A stretch of DNA of 50,347 nt from Mesoaciditoga sp. (GTDB taxonomy: Bacteria; Thermotogota; Thermotogae; Mesoaciditogales; Mesoaciditogaceae): contig PNIW01000047.1 in the NCBI GenBank assembly GCA_002878315.1, positions 1 to 50,347 of the forward strand, written 5' to 3'. Below, piece after piece: positions 25,925-35,829 of the stretch (the first letter of the stretch is position 1; each line of letters begins with the position of its first letter). The notes under the pieces are model-generated. The model did not search any database and was not told the origin of the DNA. It worked only from the letters and a program-made list of their open reading frames with translations. The position numbers were made by a program, and so were the translations under genes.

Positions 25925-26935
25925 ATGATTAACGAGTCGATTTCAAAAGTTGTAGAGGGTTACGATCTTAACCGTCGTGAAGCAAAGGAAAGCATGATCG
26001 AGATGATGAATGGAATCTCGCCAATCAAGGCCGGGGGATTTTTAATTGCTTTGAGAATGAAAGGGGAAAGTGTCGACGAAATAACCGGCTTTGTGGACGC
26101 AATAAGAGAAATTGATCAGGGGTTTAACATCGACGGATACGTTATAGACACGTGCGGAACTGGAGGAGATGGAGGAAAGACCTTTAACATCTCAACGGCA
26201 GTCGCTTTGGTGGCCGCGGCGGCCGGGGTCAAAGTCGCCAAACATGGTAACAGAGCAGTTTCAAGCAAAAGTGGTAGCGCTGATGTGCTTAGCACACTTG
26301 GCCTTGATATCGAGGAAGATTTTGAAACGGCAAAAAGATCGATCGAAAATACGGGCTTTGCGTTCTTTTTCGCCCAGAAGTATCATTTGGCAATGAGAAA
26401 TATTGCCCCGGTCAGGCGCGATCTTGGTGTTAGAACTGTTTTTAATCTACTTGGCCCCCTCACAAATCCTGTCAAGATCAAAGGTCAGTTGATCGGTGTT
26501 TATGACAGAAAGATCGTACATTTGATCGCTGAAGTCCTAAACAATCTCGGAATAGAAAGAGCGATGGTCGTTCATGGATCCGATGGACTTGATGAAATAA
26601 CAATAACTGGAAAAACTTATGTTTCTGAGTTGAAAGAAGGGATTATAAGAGACTACACGATCGATCCTCGAGATTTCGGGATCTTCTACGCAAATATAGA
26701 GGATATAAAAGGTGGAGATCCGCTCGAAAATGCCACAATAATAAGATCTATTTTTGAAGGCAAGAGAGGGCCAAAAAGAGAAATAGTGCTTATCAACTCT
26801 GCCGCCGCCCTTTACACGGGTAAAGTCGCAAAAAATATGCGTGAAGGCTTTTTGATGGCGTCAGAAATTGTGGATTCTGGCCTTGCTTTGAAAAAACTTA
26901 ACGAAATAATTGATTTTTCAAGGAGCAGGGTATGA
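25925..26935 (+). CDS. trpD: anthranilate phosphoribosyltransferase
   Basis: Transfers phosphoribosyl from PRPP to anthranilate, the second step from chorismate to tryptophan. [17 protein letters not shown] is the PRPP/magnesium loop, followed by [17 protein letters not shown] and the anthranilate-site region. The 336 residues form a stand-alone TrpD, not fused to TrpG as in some Thermotoga. It is the first structural gene after the attenuator, with AAGGAGG upstream, and overlaps trpC by four bases (ATGA). Confidence 0.97.
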   Translation: MINESISKVVEGYDLNRREAKESMIEMMNGISPIKAGGFLIALRMKGESVDEITGFVDAIREIDQGFNIDGYVIDTCGTGGDGGKTFNISTAVALVAAAAGVKVAKHGNRAVSSKSGSADVLSTLGLDIEEDFETAKRSIENTGFAFFFAQKYHLAMRNIAPVRRDLGVRTVFNLLGPLTNPVKIKGQLIGVYDRKIVHLIAEVLNNLGIERAMVVHGSDGLDEITITGKTYVSELKEGIIRDYTIDPRDFGIFYANIEDIKGGDPLENATIIRSIFEGKRGPKREIVLINSAAALYTGKVAKNMREGFLMASEIVDSGLALKKLNEIIDFSRSRV

Positions 26936-27696
26936 TACTTGACGAAATTGTGAGTTACAAAATTTCTCAGATAGAAAAGAAAAAGAATTTAGTCCCTCTC
27001 GAAAAGATTGCGAAGGTCAAAAATGATAAAAGGAGAGACTTCAAATCCTCAATTTCCTCTTCATTTTCCTTGATCGCAGAAATCAAGCAATCATCACCAT
27101 CAAAGGGGTTCATAAGATCCGTTGATCCTGCTCTTCAGGCACAAATATACGAAATTTCCGGTGTTGATGCCATATCTGTGCTTACTGAGGATAAATACTT
27201 CAATGGCGATGATCGATACATAAAAATTGTCAAAGGGTCATGCACTAAACCCGTTCTAAGAAAAGATTTTATAGTTGACACCTACCAGATCTTTGAATCT
27301 CTTGCGATTGGATCAGATGCGATTTTGCTCATTGTGGCCGTCCTTGGAAAAAAACTTGAAGAATTTTACACGCTTGCAACCTCGATAGGACTCTATCCCC
27401 TTGTTGAGGTTCACACCTACGAAGAAATGCAAATGGCCATCGATTCCGGCTGTGAAATTATAGGAATAAACAATAGAAATTTGAAAGATTTTTCCGTCGA
27501 TTTAAAAACTACGGAGCGCCTTATGAAATACGTTGATGGTAAAAAGATAATCGTTTCAGAAAGCGGGATAAAGAATTTAGACGATCTTAGATATGTAAAA
27601 TCTCTCGGAGTGAATGCGGTCCTTGTCGGTGAAACTTTGATGAGGATGGACAAAAACGGCGTAAAGAGATTCGTTGAGGAAGCGAGGAAAGTTTAG
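26932..27696 (+). CDS. trpC: indole-3-glycerol-phosphate synthase
   Basis: TIM-barrel enzyme closing the indole ring from CdRP. Visible are [14 protein letters not shown] (catalytic Lys), [35 protein letters not shown] and VSESGIK, all in the expected order over 254 residues. It overlaps trpD by ATGA and abuts trpF with no gap. Confidence 0.97.
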   Translation: MILDEIVSYKISQIEKKKNLVPLEKIAKVKNDKRRDFKSSISSSFSLIAEIKQSSPSKGFIRSVDPALQAQIYEISGVDAISVLTEDKYFNGDDRYIKIVKGSCTKPVLRKDFIVDTYQIFESLAIGSDAILLIVAVLGKKLEEFYTLATSIGLYPLVEVHTYEEMQMAIDSGCEIIGINNRNLKDFSVDLKTTERLMKYVDGKKIIVSESGIKNLDDLRYVKSLGVNAVLVGETLMRMDKNGVKRFVEEARKV

Positions 27697-28305
27697 ATGG
27701 TTAAGATAAAATTCTGCGGACTTAGAAGGATCGAAGATATCCGGTACGTTAACATTCTTGACATAGATTATGCCGGCTTTGTCTTTTCGAAAAGTAAAAG
27801 GATCGTAAATAAAGACCAGGCAAGGATGTTAATCGAAAATTTAGATCCTGAAATCAAACGTGTCGGTGTATTTGTGAATGAAGAGATAAATTTTGTAACA
27901 GATGTGGCGAAATCTTTGTATTTAGATGTTGTCCAGTTGCACGGCGAGGAGACGGATGAATACATTGACTCTTTAAAATCACTTTTGAATATAGAAGTCT
28001 GGAAAGCCATCAGAATAAGGATTAACGAGGATATCCGTATTCCGGAAAAAGCGGACAAAATATTGTTAGATACCTTCGTAGTGGGTCTTCCCGGAGGAAG
28101 CGGAATACCTTTTGACTGGAATTCAGTCTCTAATATGAATTTGAACAAGCCTTTCTTTTTGGCCGGTGGTCTAAATTATTTAAACGTTGAGAGAGCGATC
28201 GAAATTTTGAAACCTTACGGTGTGGATGTTTCAAGCGGAATCGAGACAGATGGATATAAAGATTTTGAAAAGATGAGGTTATTTGTGGAGAAGGTGAGAG
28301 AATGA
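27697..28305 (+). CDS. trpF: phosphoribosylanthranilate isomerase
   Basis: Isomerises PRA to CdRP for TrpC. The 202-residue TIM barrel begins [14 protein letters not shown] (catalytic Cys) and includes [26 protein letters not shown] (catalytic Asp) and [14 protein letters not shown]. It starts directly after the trpC stop and overlaps trpB by four bases. Confidence 0.96.
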   Translation: MVKIKFCGLRRIEDIRYVNILDIDYAGFVFSKSKRIVNKDQARMLIENLDPEIKRVGVFVNEEINFVTDVAKSLYLDVVQLHGEETDEYIDSLKSLLNIEVWKAIRIRINEDIRIPEKADKILLDTFVVGLPGGSGIPFDWNSVSNMNLNKPFFLAGGLNYLNVERAIEILKPYGVDVSSGIETDGYKDFEKMRLFVEKVRE

Positions 28306-29477
28306 ATGGACGTTTTGGAAAATTTGGAGGGCAATATGTACCGGAGACACTTATGAATGCTTTGATGGATCTTGAGGAAGAATTCGAAAAGGCTATGTCT
28401 GATAAATCTTTTATCGATGAGTACCGTTATTACCTAAAAGAATATTCTGGAAGGCCTACGCCGCTCTACTTTGCCGAAAATTTGACAAAAGCCCTTGGAG
28501 GCGCAAAAATATACCTCAAAAGAGAAGATTTAAACCACACAGGCGCTCACAAGATAAATAACGTAATAGGTCAGGTCCTTCTTGCAAAAAGAATGGGCAA
28601 AAGAAGGATCATTGCCGAAACCGGCGCCGGCCAACATGGAGTTGCAACGGCAACTGTTGCTGCAAAATTTGGCCTTGAGTGTGAGATTTTCATGGGATAT
28701 GAAGACATTCAAAGACAATCTTTGAATGTCTTCAAAATGAAATTGCTCGGAGCCAGTGTAAGATCTGTTGAATCCGGTACAAAGACTCTCAAGGATGCCG
28801 TCAACGAGGCGATAAGAGACTGGGTAACTAATGTCGATACGACCTTTTACGTTATGGGATCTGTAGTTGGCCCCCATCCTTATCCTACAATTGTCAGAGA
28901 TTTTCAAAGGGTAATAGGAGATGAGACAAAATCTCAGATACTCGAAAAGGAAGGAAGATATCCCGATTACGTTATAGCGTGCGTTGGCGGTGGAAGTAAT
29001 TCAATGGGGATTTTCTTCCCATTCATCGAAGAAAAAGAGGTCGCCCTGATAGGCGTTGAGGCAGGAGGAAAGGGAATAGAAAGTGGCAAACATGCCGCAA
29101 CTTTTCAAGGTGGATCGATCGGAGTGATTCACGGGATGATGACTTATGTGCTTCAAGATGATGAAGGACAAATATTGCCGGTTTACTCCATTTCGGCAGG
29201 ACTTGATTATCCCGGAGTCGGACCGGAACATGCGTACCTCAAAGAAAGCGGGAGAGCGAAATACGTCTATGCAACGGACGAAGAGGCAGTAGAGGCTTTC
29301 ATGGCGCTTTCTAAATTAGAAGGTATAATACCCGCCCTTGAAAGCGCTCATGCCATTGCTTATGCCATGAAGATCGCGCCCGAAATGGGAAAAGACAAGA
29401 CAATCGTTGTTAATCTCTCCGGACGTGGAGATAAAGACATAGACATAATGTCGAAGATCATGAAGGTGGAATTATGA
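28302..29477 (+). CDS. trpB: tryptophan synthase beta subunit
   Basis: PLP enzyme condensing indole with serine. The N-terminus [17 protein letters not shown] and the PLP lysine in [15 protein letters not shown] are those of the TrpB1 class that pairs with Trp[13 protein letters not shown] and [10 protein letters not shown] follow. The 391 residues are standard. ATGA overlaps exist at both ends, with trpF and trpA, favouring balanced TrpA/TrpB synthesis. Confidence 0.98.
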   Translation: MNGRFGKFGGQYVPETLMNALMDLEEEFEKAMSDKSFIDEYRYYLKEYSGRPTPLYFAENLTKALGGAKIYLKREDLNHTGAHKINNVIGQVLLAKRMGKRRIIAETGAGQHGVATATVAAKFGLECEIFMGYEDIQRQSLNVFKMKLLGASVRSVESGTKTLKDAVNEAIRDWVTNVDTTFYVMGSVVGPHPYPTIVRDFQRVIGDETKSQILEKEGRYPDYVIACVGGGSNSMGIFFPFIEEKEVALIGVEAGGKGIESGKHAATFQGGSIGVIHGMMTYVLQDDEGQILPVYSISAGLDYPGVGPEHAYLKESGRAKYVYATDEEAVEAFMALSKLEGIIPALESAHAIAYAMKIAPEMGKDKTIVVNLSGRGDKDIDIMSKIMKVEL

Positions 29478-30262
29478 ACAGAATAAAGAAAAAATTCGAT
29501 CTTTTAAAATCACGAAATGAAAAGGCCCTTATAACCTTTATAACTGCTGGCGATCCGGACATTAAGACGACCGAAGATATGATTTTTGCAATGGAAGACG
29601 GAGGCGCAGATATTGTCGAAATAGGAATTCCCTATTCCGATCCTCTCGCCGATGGCCCTGTTATTCAAAATTCATCTGCAAGATCTCTGAAAAATGGAAC
29701 GAAAATAAAGGATATAATGAATTGCATCAAGGATGTAAGATCGAAAAGCGATATTCCTCTTGTCTTTCTTGCATATTACAATTCACTCTTCAAATACGGC
29801 ATCGAAAGATTCATTTCCGAATCCCTCATGGCTGGCATCGATGGATTTATAATTCCGGATCTTCCAATAGAAGAAAGGGAGGAACTGGTCTGTAAATTGA
29901 ACGGCACAAATATCTCTTTAATACCCCTCGTGGCTCCAACGTCGAAAGAAAGAATAAAGCGAATAGTCGAAAGTGCCGATACATTCGTTTACTGTGTCTC
30001 GCTTAACGGAGTGACGGGAATGAGAGAAAAGATCTCGACCGATTTAAAAGCTTACATGGAAACTGTCAAACAATTCACGACTCTTCCACGCGCTTTGGGC
30101 TTTGGAATTTCTAATCCTTCGATCGTGAAAAATGTTAAAGATCTTTGCGAAGGAGTGGTCGTCGGAAGTGCCATAGTTGATCTCATTTCAAAAAATGCGG
30201 ATCGCGGCCGGAAGGTTAAGGAATTCGTAAGCGAGATGAAAGGAGTGCTTTTGAATGAATAG
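29474..30262 (+). CDS. trpA: tryptophan synthase alpha subunit
   Basis: Cleaves indole-glycerol phosphate and channels indole to TrpB. Catalytic Glu is in [17 protein letters not shown] and catalytic Asp in [13 protein letters not shown]; the C-terminal phosphate site is GFGISNP. It has 262 residues, full length. It overlaps trpB by four and trpE by eight bases. Confidence 0.97.
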   Translation: MNRIKKKFDLLKSRNEKALITFITAGDPDIKTTEDMIFAMEDGGADIVEIGIPYSDPLADGPVIQNSSARSLKNGTKIKDIMNCIKDVRSKSDIPLVFLAYYNSLFKYGIERFISESLMAGIDGFIIPDLPIEEREELVCKLNGTNISLIPLVAPTSKERIKRIVESADTFVYCVSLNGVTGMREKISTDLKAYMETVKQFTTLPRALGFGISNPSIVKNVKDLCEGVVVGSAIVDLISKNADRGRKVKEFVSEMKGVLLNE

Positions 30263-31676
30263 AATAAAGATTAATATAACGGAAAGAGAATTCGAAGAGT
30301 TAAAAAATCAAAAGAAGGTTTTTCCGTTATTCGCTGAGATAAACGGAGACGAGATCACTCCAATAGGCATCTTTTACTCTCTAGATGGAAAGAACAAATT
30401 CCTTCTGGAAAGTGCCGAACAGGGAAGAAATGGAAGATATTCTTTCATAGGCGCGGATCCATACCTTAAGATCAGCTGTCATGACGATGAGATCGACATT
30501 TATCCGGCTTCAAAAAAAATAAATGTCAGAATTCTCGATTACGCTAAAGATATTTTCAGAATGAATTACGATTCTCTCAATCTAAAAGTACCTTTTACCG
30601 GCGGAGCCGTCGGATATGTAGGATACGATGTAATAAAACAGTACGAGAAAATATCAGGGACAAATCCGGATGAACTCAAAATTCCCGATTCATATCTTAT
30701 GTTTTATAAGAATTTTATAACTTACGATCATCTAACGCACAAGATCTTCCTTGTCAAAAATGTATTTGAAAAAGATTCCTACGATGAAAGCCTTGAAGAA
30801 TTTGAAAGGATCGAAGAGAAGATTAAAAAGGTTCAAATACACGATCTTCCCGGCATACGAAAAAAAGAATTCAAATCCAACTTCACGGAAGAAGAATTCT
30901 GCGAAATAGTCGAGAAGGCGAAATCTTACATAAAGGCGGGCGACATTTTTCAGGTTGTGCTTTCTCAAAGGCTTTCTACCGAGAATCATTCCGATCCCTT
31001 TGAGGTTTACAGACGTTTGAGATCTATAAATCCTTCCCCTTATTTGTTTTTCATAGACTTCGAAGATTTTCAAATCGCAGGTTCTTCTCCAGAAAGTCTC
31101 GTAAGCGTTTTCAACGGCCGGGTAATGACAAACCCCATAGCGGGAACAAGACCGCGCGGGAAAGATGAAAATGAGGACAAAAACCTCTCCGTGGAACTTT
31201 TAAGAGACGAAAAAGAAAGGGCCGAGCATCTTATGCTTGTAGATTTGGGTAGAAATGACATAGGCAAGATAAGCGAATTTGGTTCCGTTAAGGTTGAAAG
31301 GTTTATGGAAATAGAGATGTATTCGCATGTCATGCACATAGTTTCAACAATCAGCGGAAAGTTGAAAAGTTCATTTACCCCATTCGACGCGCTTATCTCC
31401 TGTTTGCCTGCCGGTACAGTCTCAGGCGCGCCAAAGATAAGGGCAATGGAGATAATAGAAGAACTTGAAAATGTCAAAAGATCTTTCTATGCCGGGTCAG
31501 TTGGATACTTCTCTTTCAACGGTAACATGGACATGTGTATTGCCATAAGAACGGTACTTTTCAAAGATCAAAAGGCATACATTCAAGGCGGAGCCGGAAT
31601 AGTTTACGACTCGGATCCCCACCGCGAGTATCATGAAACTTTGAATAAATTGAAGGCCCTTCAGGAGGCGATATGA
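30255..31676 (+). CDS. trpE: anthranilate synthase component I
   Basis: Converts chorismate and ammonia to anthranilate with TrpG. The chorismate-binding domain is explicit: AGDIFQVVLSQRLS, NPIAGTRPRG, LVDLGRNDIGKI, YSHVMHIVS and SCLPAGTVSGAPKIRAMEII. The N-terminal regulatory LLES element (LLESAEQGRNGRYSFIG) is intact, so feedback inhibition by tryptophan is likely. At 473 residues it is full length. Its position after trpA, rather than first in the operon, is unusual. The ribosome binding site AAAGGAG lies inside the end of trpA. Confidence 0.97.
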   Translation: MNRIKINITEREFEELKNQKKVFPLFAEINGDEITPIGIFYSLDGKNKFLLESAEQGRNGRYSFIGADPYLKISCHDDEIDIYPASKKINVRILDYAKDIFRMNYDSLNLKVPFTGGAVGYVGYDVIKQYEKISGTNPDELKIPDSYLMFYKNFITYDHLTHKIFLVKNVFEKDSYDESLEEFERIEEKIKKVQIHDLPGIRKKEFKSNFTEEEFCEIVEKAKSYIKAGDIFQVVLSQRLSTENHSDPFEVYRRLRSINPSPYLFFIDFEDFQIAGSSPESLVSVFNGRVMTNPIAGTRPRGKDENEDKNLSVELLRDEKERAEHLMLVDLGRNDIGKISEFGSVKVERFMEIEMYSHVMHIVSTISGKLKSSFTPFDALISCLPAGTVSGAPKIRAMEIIEELENVKRSFYAGSVGYFSFNGNMDMCIAIRTVLFKDQKAYIQGGAGIVYDSDPHREYHETLNKLKALQEAI

Positions 31677-32246
31677 ATGATTCTTATAATAGACAATTAC
31701 GATTCTTTTACTTACAACATCTATCAGTATGTCGGGGAGATCGCCGAAGACGTCAAAATAGTAAGAAATGATCTTTTAAGTCTTGATGAGATAAAAAAGA
31801 TGGATCTTGAGAAAATAATAATCTCTCCGGGTCCTGGAAGGCCGGAAAATGCCGGTATATGTCCTGAACTCGTGAAAAATATTCATGATATTCCAATCCT
31901 CGGCATATGTCTTGGCCATCAGGTTATAGGTTATGCGTACGGAGGAAAGATAGTCCAGGCGCCCGAAATAAAACACGGTAAGACCTCAACGATCATCCAC
32001 GATGAGAAAGGCATTTTCAAAGGCCTTAAGAATCCTCTGACAGGCATGAGATACCATTCTCTTGTTGTGGAAAGATCGACTCTTCCGCCAGATCTTGTAA
32101 TAACCGCACAAACAGATGATGGAACTATAATGGGCATACGCCACAGGAATTATCCAATTTACGGTCTGCAATTCCATCCCGAGTCGATAATGACAGATTT
32201 TGGAAAGCAAATGATAGAGAATTTTGTTAAAAATATTGACAATTAA
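31677..32246 (+). CDS. trpG: anthranilate synthase glutamine amidotransferase component
   Basis: Supplies ammonia from glutamine to TrpE. The class I amidotransferase triad is visible: Cys in LGICLGHQVIGY, His and Glu in YGLQFHPESIMT. The 189 residues form a stand-alone TrpG, not fused to TrpD. It starts directly after the trpE stop and ends the trp operon. It could also serve para-aminobenzoate synthesis, as in some bacteria. No terminator is seen; the aro promoter begins about 40 bases downstream. Confidence 0.96.
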   Translation: MILIIDNYDSFTYNIYQYVGEIAEDVKIVRNDLLSLDEIKKMDLEKIIISPGPGRPENAGICPELVKNIHDIPILGICLGHQVIGYAYGGKIVQAPEIKHGKTSTIIHDEKGIFKGLKNPLTGMRYHSLVVERSTLPPDLVITAQTDDGTIMGIRHRNYPIYGLQFHPESIMTDFGKQMIENFVKNIDN

Positions 32247-32285
32247 TTTTCTTTAAATTTAATTTTTGGTATCAAAACATACCTT

Positions 32286-32316
32286 TTGGCATTATAAAAA
32301 CATTTCGTGGTAAAAT
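32286..32316 (+). promoter_or_regulatory. promoter of the aro operon
   Basis: An extended -10 TGGTAAAAT (32308-32316) with TTGGCA (32286-32291) as -35 at a 19-base spacing. A TTGACA at 32236-32241 is an alternative but has only a weak -10 (TTAATT). Start near 32323 gives a short leader before the peptide ribosome binding site GGAGGT (32335-32340). Confidence 0.6.
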
Positions 32317-32346
32317 TATTCCAATATGTATTGTGGAGGTTATAAC

Positions 32347-32415
32347 GTGGCAGTTCGGTTTTCAGAAAATTACTGGTATTACGGATGCGCCCGGTTTATG
32401 GTGTGCAGGCCGTAA
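32347..32415 (+). CDS. aro operon leader peptide rich in Tyr, Trp and Phe codons
   Basis: A 22-residue reading frame starts at GTG 32347, six bases after GGAGGT, and stops at TAA 32413-32415. Its centre reads SENYWYYGCARF: Tyr-Trp-Tyr-Tyr codons at 32371-32382 and Phe at 32359 and 32395. An in-frame ATG at 32326 lies upstream of the ribosome binding site and is unlikely to be used. The peptide sits between promoter and terminator, as expected of an attenuation leader sensing aromatic aminoacyl-tRNAs. Confidence 0.82.
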   Translation: MAVRFSENYWYYGCARFMVCRP

Positions 32416-32463
32416 TTGAGCATATCATAAATCGGGGACTTAAAAAGTCCCCGAAATTTTTTT
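32378..32463 (+). promoter_or_regulatory. aro attenuator (antiterminator and terminator)
   Basis: 32390-32406 and 32420-32436 can pair over 17 consecutive positions, three of them G-U, forming an antiterminator. Its 3' arm takes five bases of the terminator 5' arm (32432-32441), so the two exclude each other. A competing outer hairpin pairs ATTACGG (32378-32384) with CCGTAAT (32410-32416), plus TGC/GCA inside (32386-32388 and 32405-32407). It would block the antiterminator when the leader is not translated. Ribosomes stalled at Tyr-Trp-Tyr-Tyr would disrupt that hairpin and free 32390-32406. Confidence 0.82.
32432..32463 (+). terminator. intrinsic terminator of the aro attenuator
   Basis: TCGGGGACTT (32432-32441) pairs perfectly with AAGTCCCCGA (32445-32454) around an AAA loop, followed by AA and seven T residues (32457-32463). 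The aroF ribosome binding site AAGGAGG comes directly after. Confidence 0.9.
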
Positions 32464-32477
32464 AAGGAGGTTATTGA

Positions 32478-33485
32478 ATGATAATAGTGTTGAAGGCGAA
32501 AACATCCGAGGAAGATCTGAAAAGAGTTGTAGATCTCGCAAAAAGTTTCGGTTTCGAAACGAATATCTCGAAAGGTGCGGAAAAGACGATTGTCGGGATA
32601 ATAGGTGAAAGGGTTTACGAAAGAAGGGAGGTCTTTGAAGCCTTAAATTGCGTCGAAGAGGTTATTCCCGTCCTAAAGCCATTTAAACTCGTTTCGAGAG
32701 AATTTCATCCGGAAAAGACGATTATCGAATGCGGCGATGAAAAGATAGGAGAAAAATTTCAGTTCATAGCCGGTCCATGTGCCGTTGAATCGAGAGATCA
32801 AATGCAAAGAGAAGCAGAGTTCTTATCGAATCTTGGAGTTAAATTCTTAAGGGGAGGAGCATTCAAACCAAGAACCTCTCCTTATTCATTTCAGGGTCTT
32901 GGCATTGAAGGGCTGAAAATTCTCCGGGAAGTTGGAGACAAATACAACATGAAGGTCGTAAGCGAGATGATGTCTCCCGAGGATCTTCCTTTATTTGAAG
33001 AATACGTCGACGTTATTCAAATCGGAACAAGAAACATGCAAAATTACAGATTACTTGAGAAGGTGGGCCATTCGACGAAGCCAGTGATTTTAAAGCGTGG
33101 ATTCATGTCAACAATAGAAGAATGGCTTTTGGCTGCCGAATACCTTTACTATCATGGCAATTCACAGATAATACTGTGCGAAAGAGGCATAAGAACCTTC
33201 GAAAAATACACAAGAAACACGCTTGACATCGCTGCCGTTCCGCTTGTGAAAATCCTTTCACATCTTCCAATTATAGTGGATCTAAGCCATGCGACAGGCA
33301 GGCGCGATTTGATTCCACCTCTTTCGAAAGCAGTTGTGGCGGCCGGAGCCGACGGTGTCATGATCGAGGTCCATGAAAATCCCGAAAACGCGCTTTCAGA
33401 TGGCCAGCAAAGCCTAAATTTTGACGAATTCTACAAAACTTACGACTCATCAATGGAACTGATCAGGGTAATGGAGGAAATATGA
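32478..33485 (+). CDS. aroF: 3-deoxy-7-phosphoheptulonate (DAHP) synthase
   Basis: First enzyme of the shikimate pathway, condensing PEP and erythrose-4-phosphate. Residues 1-67 form an N-terminal ferredoxin-like regulatory domain as in the Thermotoga maritima enzyme, where tyrosine and phenylalanine inhibit. The barrel has FIAGPCAVES, LRGGAFKPRTSPYSFQGLG, ILKRGF and VDLSHATGRRDLI. The 335 residues fit this type I-beta class. As first gene after the aromatic attenuator it would be controlled both by leader translation and, probably, by feedback. Confidence 0.96.
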   Translation: MIIVLKAKTSEEDLKRVVDLAKSFGFETNISKGAEKTIVGIIGERVYERREVFEALNCVEEVIPVLKPFKLVSREFHPEKTIIECGDEKIGEKFQFIAGPCAVESRDQMQREAEFLSNLGVKFLRGGAFKPRTSPYSFQGLGIEGLKILREVGDKYNMKVVSEMMSPEDLPLFEEYVDVIQIGTRNMQNYRLLEKVGHSTKPVILKRGFMSTIEEWLLAAEYLYYHGNSQIILCERGIRTFEKYTRNTLDIAAVPLVKILSHLPIIVDLSHATGRRDLIPPLSKAVVAAGADGVMIEVHENPENALSDGQQSLNFDEFYKTYDSSMELIRVMEEI

Positions 33486-34735
33486 GAATACAGCCTGCAA
33501 AAAGTATAAGAGGAGAAATCAGAGTCCCACCCGACAAATCCATAACGCACAGGATGATCTTCTTTGCCGCCATGGCAAAAGATAGATGCGAGATCGAAAA
33601 TCCTTTGATATCCGATGATACTTTGAGAACCTTAGATCTCGTGAAAAGCGTAGGGGCAAATGTCGGATACGATGAAGGTAAACTCTCGATCAGGATGGAA
33701 AGAATTTCAGAGCCATCTTCACCTATATTCTGCGGAAATTCTGGAACAACGGCAAGATTGGGCCTTGGCTTTCTGTCGAGGCTTCCATTATTTTCCGTAC
33801 TCTACGGCGATGCCTCTCTTTCTTCAAGACCTATGGACAGAGTTATAGAACCTTTATCATTGCTCGGTCCAATTTTTGATGGAAGAAATAAGGCATCTAA
33901 CCTTCCGGTATCGGTAAGAGGCGGAAAAATAAAACACGCGAATTACAGATCAAAGATCGCAAGCGCTCAGGTCAAAAGCGCCTTTATAATCGCGGCAACG
34001 GCCGGCGACGGAATTTCAACTTATGCAGAGCCAGTAAAGAGCCGCGACCATACCGAAAGATTTTTGAATGTCTTTGGAATAGTCAGTAAAAAGGATGGAA
34101 TCATAGAGATAAAGCCTTCGGTAATTCCTTCTTTTAAAGCAAGGGTTGTCGGAGATTTTTCTTCGGCCGCTTTTTTCATAACGTTGGGCGTGTGCCACCG
34201 AAATGCCATTTTGGAAATAAAGGACGTCGGATTGAATGAAACAAGAACTGGATTTTTAGATGTCTTGAAAAGAATGGGGGCAAGTATTGAAACAAGGAAC
34301 ATTAAAAACGATTTCGAACCTTACGGAGATTTGCACGTCGAAAGTTCCAATCTGGAAGGAACCGAAGTATCCGCCGAAGAGATCCCGTCTGTGATAGACG
34401 AAATACCTCTTATTGCCCTTTTGGGGGCATTTGCAAAGGGCAAGACAGTGGTAAGAGGAGCATCCGAACTCAGAAAAAAGGAGTCAGACAGAATAAAGGC
34501 GATTGTTTCTGTACTTTCAGAGATGGGTGCCCGCGTCCAAGAATTTGAAGATGGATTTTCAGTTGAGGGATGTAATTTAGAGAATGCAAAGATAGATCCT
34601 TATGGAGATCACAGAATAGCGATGATGGCGGTAATCGCAGGGGTATGCGGAAATGGAGTAGAAATAACCGATCCGAAAGTAGTTTCGATAAGTTATCCGT
34701 CATTTTTTGAAGATTTGAAGAAGGTGAAAAGATGA
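33482..34735 (+). CDS. aroA: 3-phosphoshikimate 1-carboxyvinyltransferase (EPSP synthase)
   Basis: Transfers the enolpyruvyl group of PEP to shikimate-3-phosphate. Family motifs are PPDKSITHRMIFFAAMA, the PEP-site region CGNSGTTARLGLGFLS, LSSRPMDRVIEPL, RKKESDRI and DPYGDHRIAM. The 417 residues are full length. Four-base overlaps (ATGA) with aroF and aroC indicate coupled translation. Confidence 0.97.
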   Translation: MRIQPAKSIRGEIRVPPDKSITHRMIFFAAMAKDRCEIENPLISDDTLRTLDLVKSVGANVGYDEGKLSIRMERISEPSSPIFCGNSGTTARLGLGFLSRLPLFSVLYGDASLSSRPMDRVIEPLSLLGPIFDGRNKASNLPVSVRGGKIKHANYRSKIASAQVKSAFIIAATAGDGISTYAEPVKSRDHTERFLNVFGIVSKKDGIIEIKPSVIPSFKARVVGDFSSAAFFITLGVCHRNAILEIKDVGLNETRTGFLDVLKRMGASIETRNIKNDFEPYGDLHVESSNLEGTEVSAEEIPSVIDEIPLIALLGAFAKGKTVVRGASELRKKESDRIKAIVSVLSEMGARVQEFEDGFSVEGCNLENAKIDPYGDHRIAMMAVIAGVCGNGVEITDPKVVSISYPSFFEDLKKVKR

Positions 34736-35829
34736 ATATAATAACATCTGGAGAATCACACGGATACGGCTTTTACGGCATAATCGAAGGATTCCCGTCT
34801 CATTTTAGAATAGACACAGAAAGGATAAACAACAGGTTAAGGCTAAGGCAATCCGTCTTCGGACGTGGAGAGAGAATGAAAATAGAAGACGATAAAGTCG
34901 AGATAAAGACAGGTTTGTGGAATGGAGAAACGACCGGATCTCCGATGACATTTTTTATACCCAACAAATCCTTGACCCCTCCAAATGAGAGAACCTCCAT
35001 ACCACGCCCCGGTCACGCTGATCTTGGAGGAATGATGAAGTTCGACTTTGATGATACAAGGGTTATAACCGAGAGGGCAAGCGCGAGGAGAACCGTTATG
35101 GATGTCGCCATAGGTGAATTCGCAAGGCAGGTTCTCGAGAGCCTTGGAATAAAGGTCTACGGTTTTACAAAGGGTATAGGCGGAATTGAAACGGATTTAA
35201 TGGCCAATGCCGAGCCAGAGATAGGCGCACATCCACTGTTATGTCCCGACACAAGAGTTGAAGAACAAATGATCGAGATTATAAATGAGGCTTACAAAGA
35301 AGGGTACACACTTGGTGGCAAAGTTACAGTCGTTGTCAGAGGGATGCCGGTGGGGATAGGAACTTTCGCACAAAGGCAAAAAAGATTGACCTCTATAATC
35401 GGCAAGGCAATTTTTGATATTCCGTCCGTAAAGGGTGTTATCTTCGGAGATGAGAATATCTGGAAGGTAAAAGGGTATGAAGGGGTTGACGACATCTTCG
35501 AAGGACTGAAAAGAAAGACAAATCATGCCGGTGGGATAGAAGGAGGAATGACAAATGGTCAGGATATCGTCATCAATCTCGTGGCCAAGCCTATTTCGAC
35601 CCAAAAAAGGGGAGTTAAAAGTGTTGATCTTGATACCATGAAGGAGAGTGAAACAACCTACATAAGATCAGATACATGTGTCGTTGGAGCGATTGTCATC
35701 GTCGCAACGGCCGTTGTAGCGACGGCCATTATGAATGAATTGATCGATTCGTTTGGTGGATTTACGTTTGAGGACTTAAAGGGCAACTTTTCTTCTTACA
35801 GGAGGAGAATAAATGAATTTCGAAGATAG
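34732..35829 (+). CDS. aroC: chorismate synthase
   Basis: FMN-dependent enzyme forming chorismate, the branch point feeding the adjacent trp operon. The N-terminus TSGESHGYGFYGIIEG, RPGHADLGGMMKF, the basic ERASARRTVMDVAIG and the C-terminal SDTCVVGAIVIVATAVVATA identify it. The 365 residues are typical. It overlaps aroKB by 17 bases. Confidence 0.97.
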   Translation: MNIITSGESHGYGFYGIIEGFPSHFRIDTERINNRLRLRQSVFGRGERMKIEDDKVEIKTGLWNGETTGSPMTFFIPNKSLTPPNERTSIPRPGHADLGGMMKFDFDDTRVITERASARRTVMDVAIGEFARQVLESLGIKVYGFTKGIGGIETDLMANAEPEIGAHPLLCPDTRVEEQMIEIINEAYKEGYTLGGKVTVVVRGMPVGIGTFAQRQKRLTSIIGKAIFDIPSVKGVIFGDENIWKVKGYEGVDDIFEGLKRKTNHAGGIEGGMTNGQDIVINLVAKPISTQKRGVKSVDLDTMKESETTYIRSDTCVVGAIVIVATAVVATAIMNELIDSFGGFTFEDLKGNFSSYRRRINEFRR

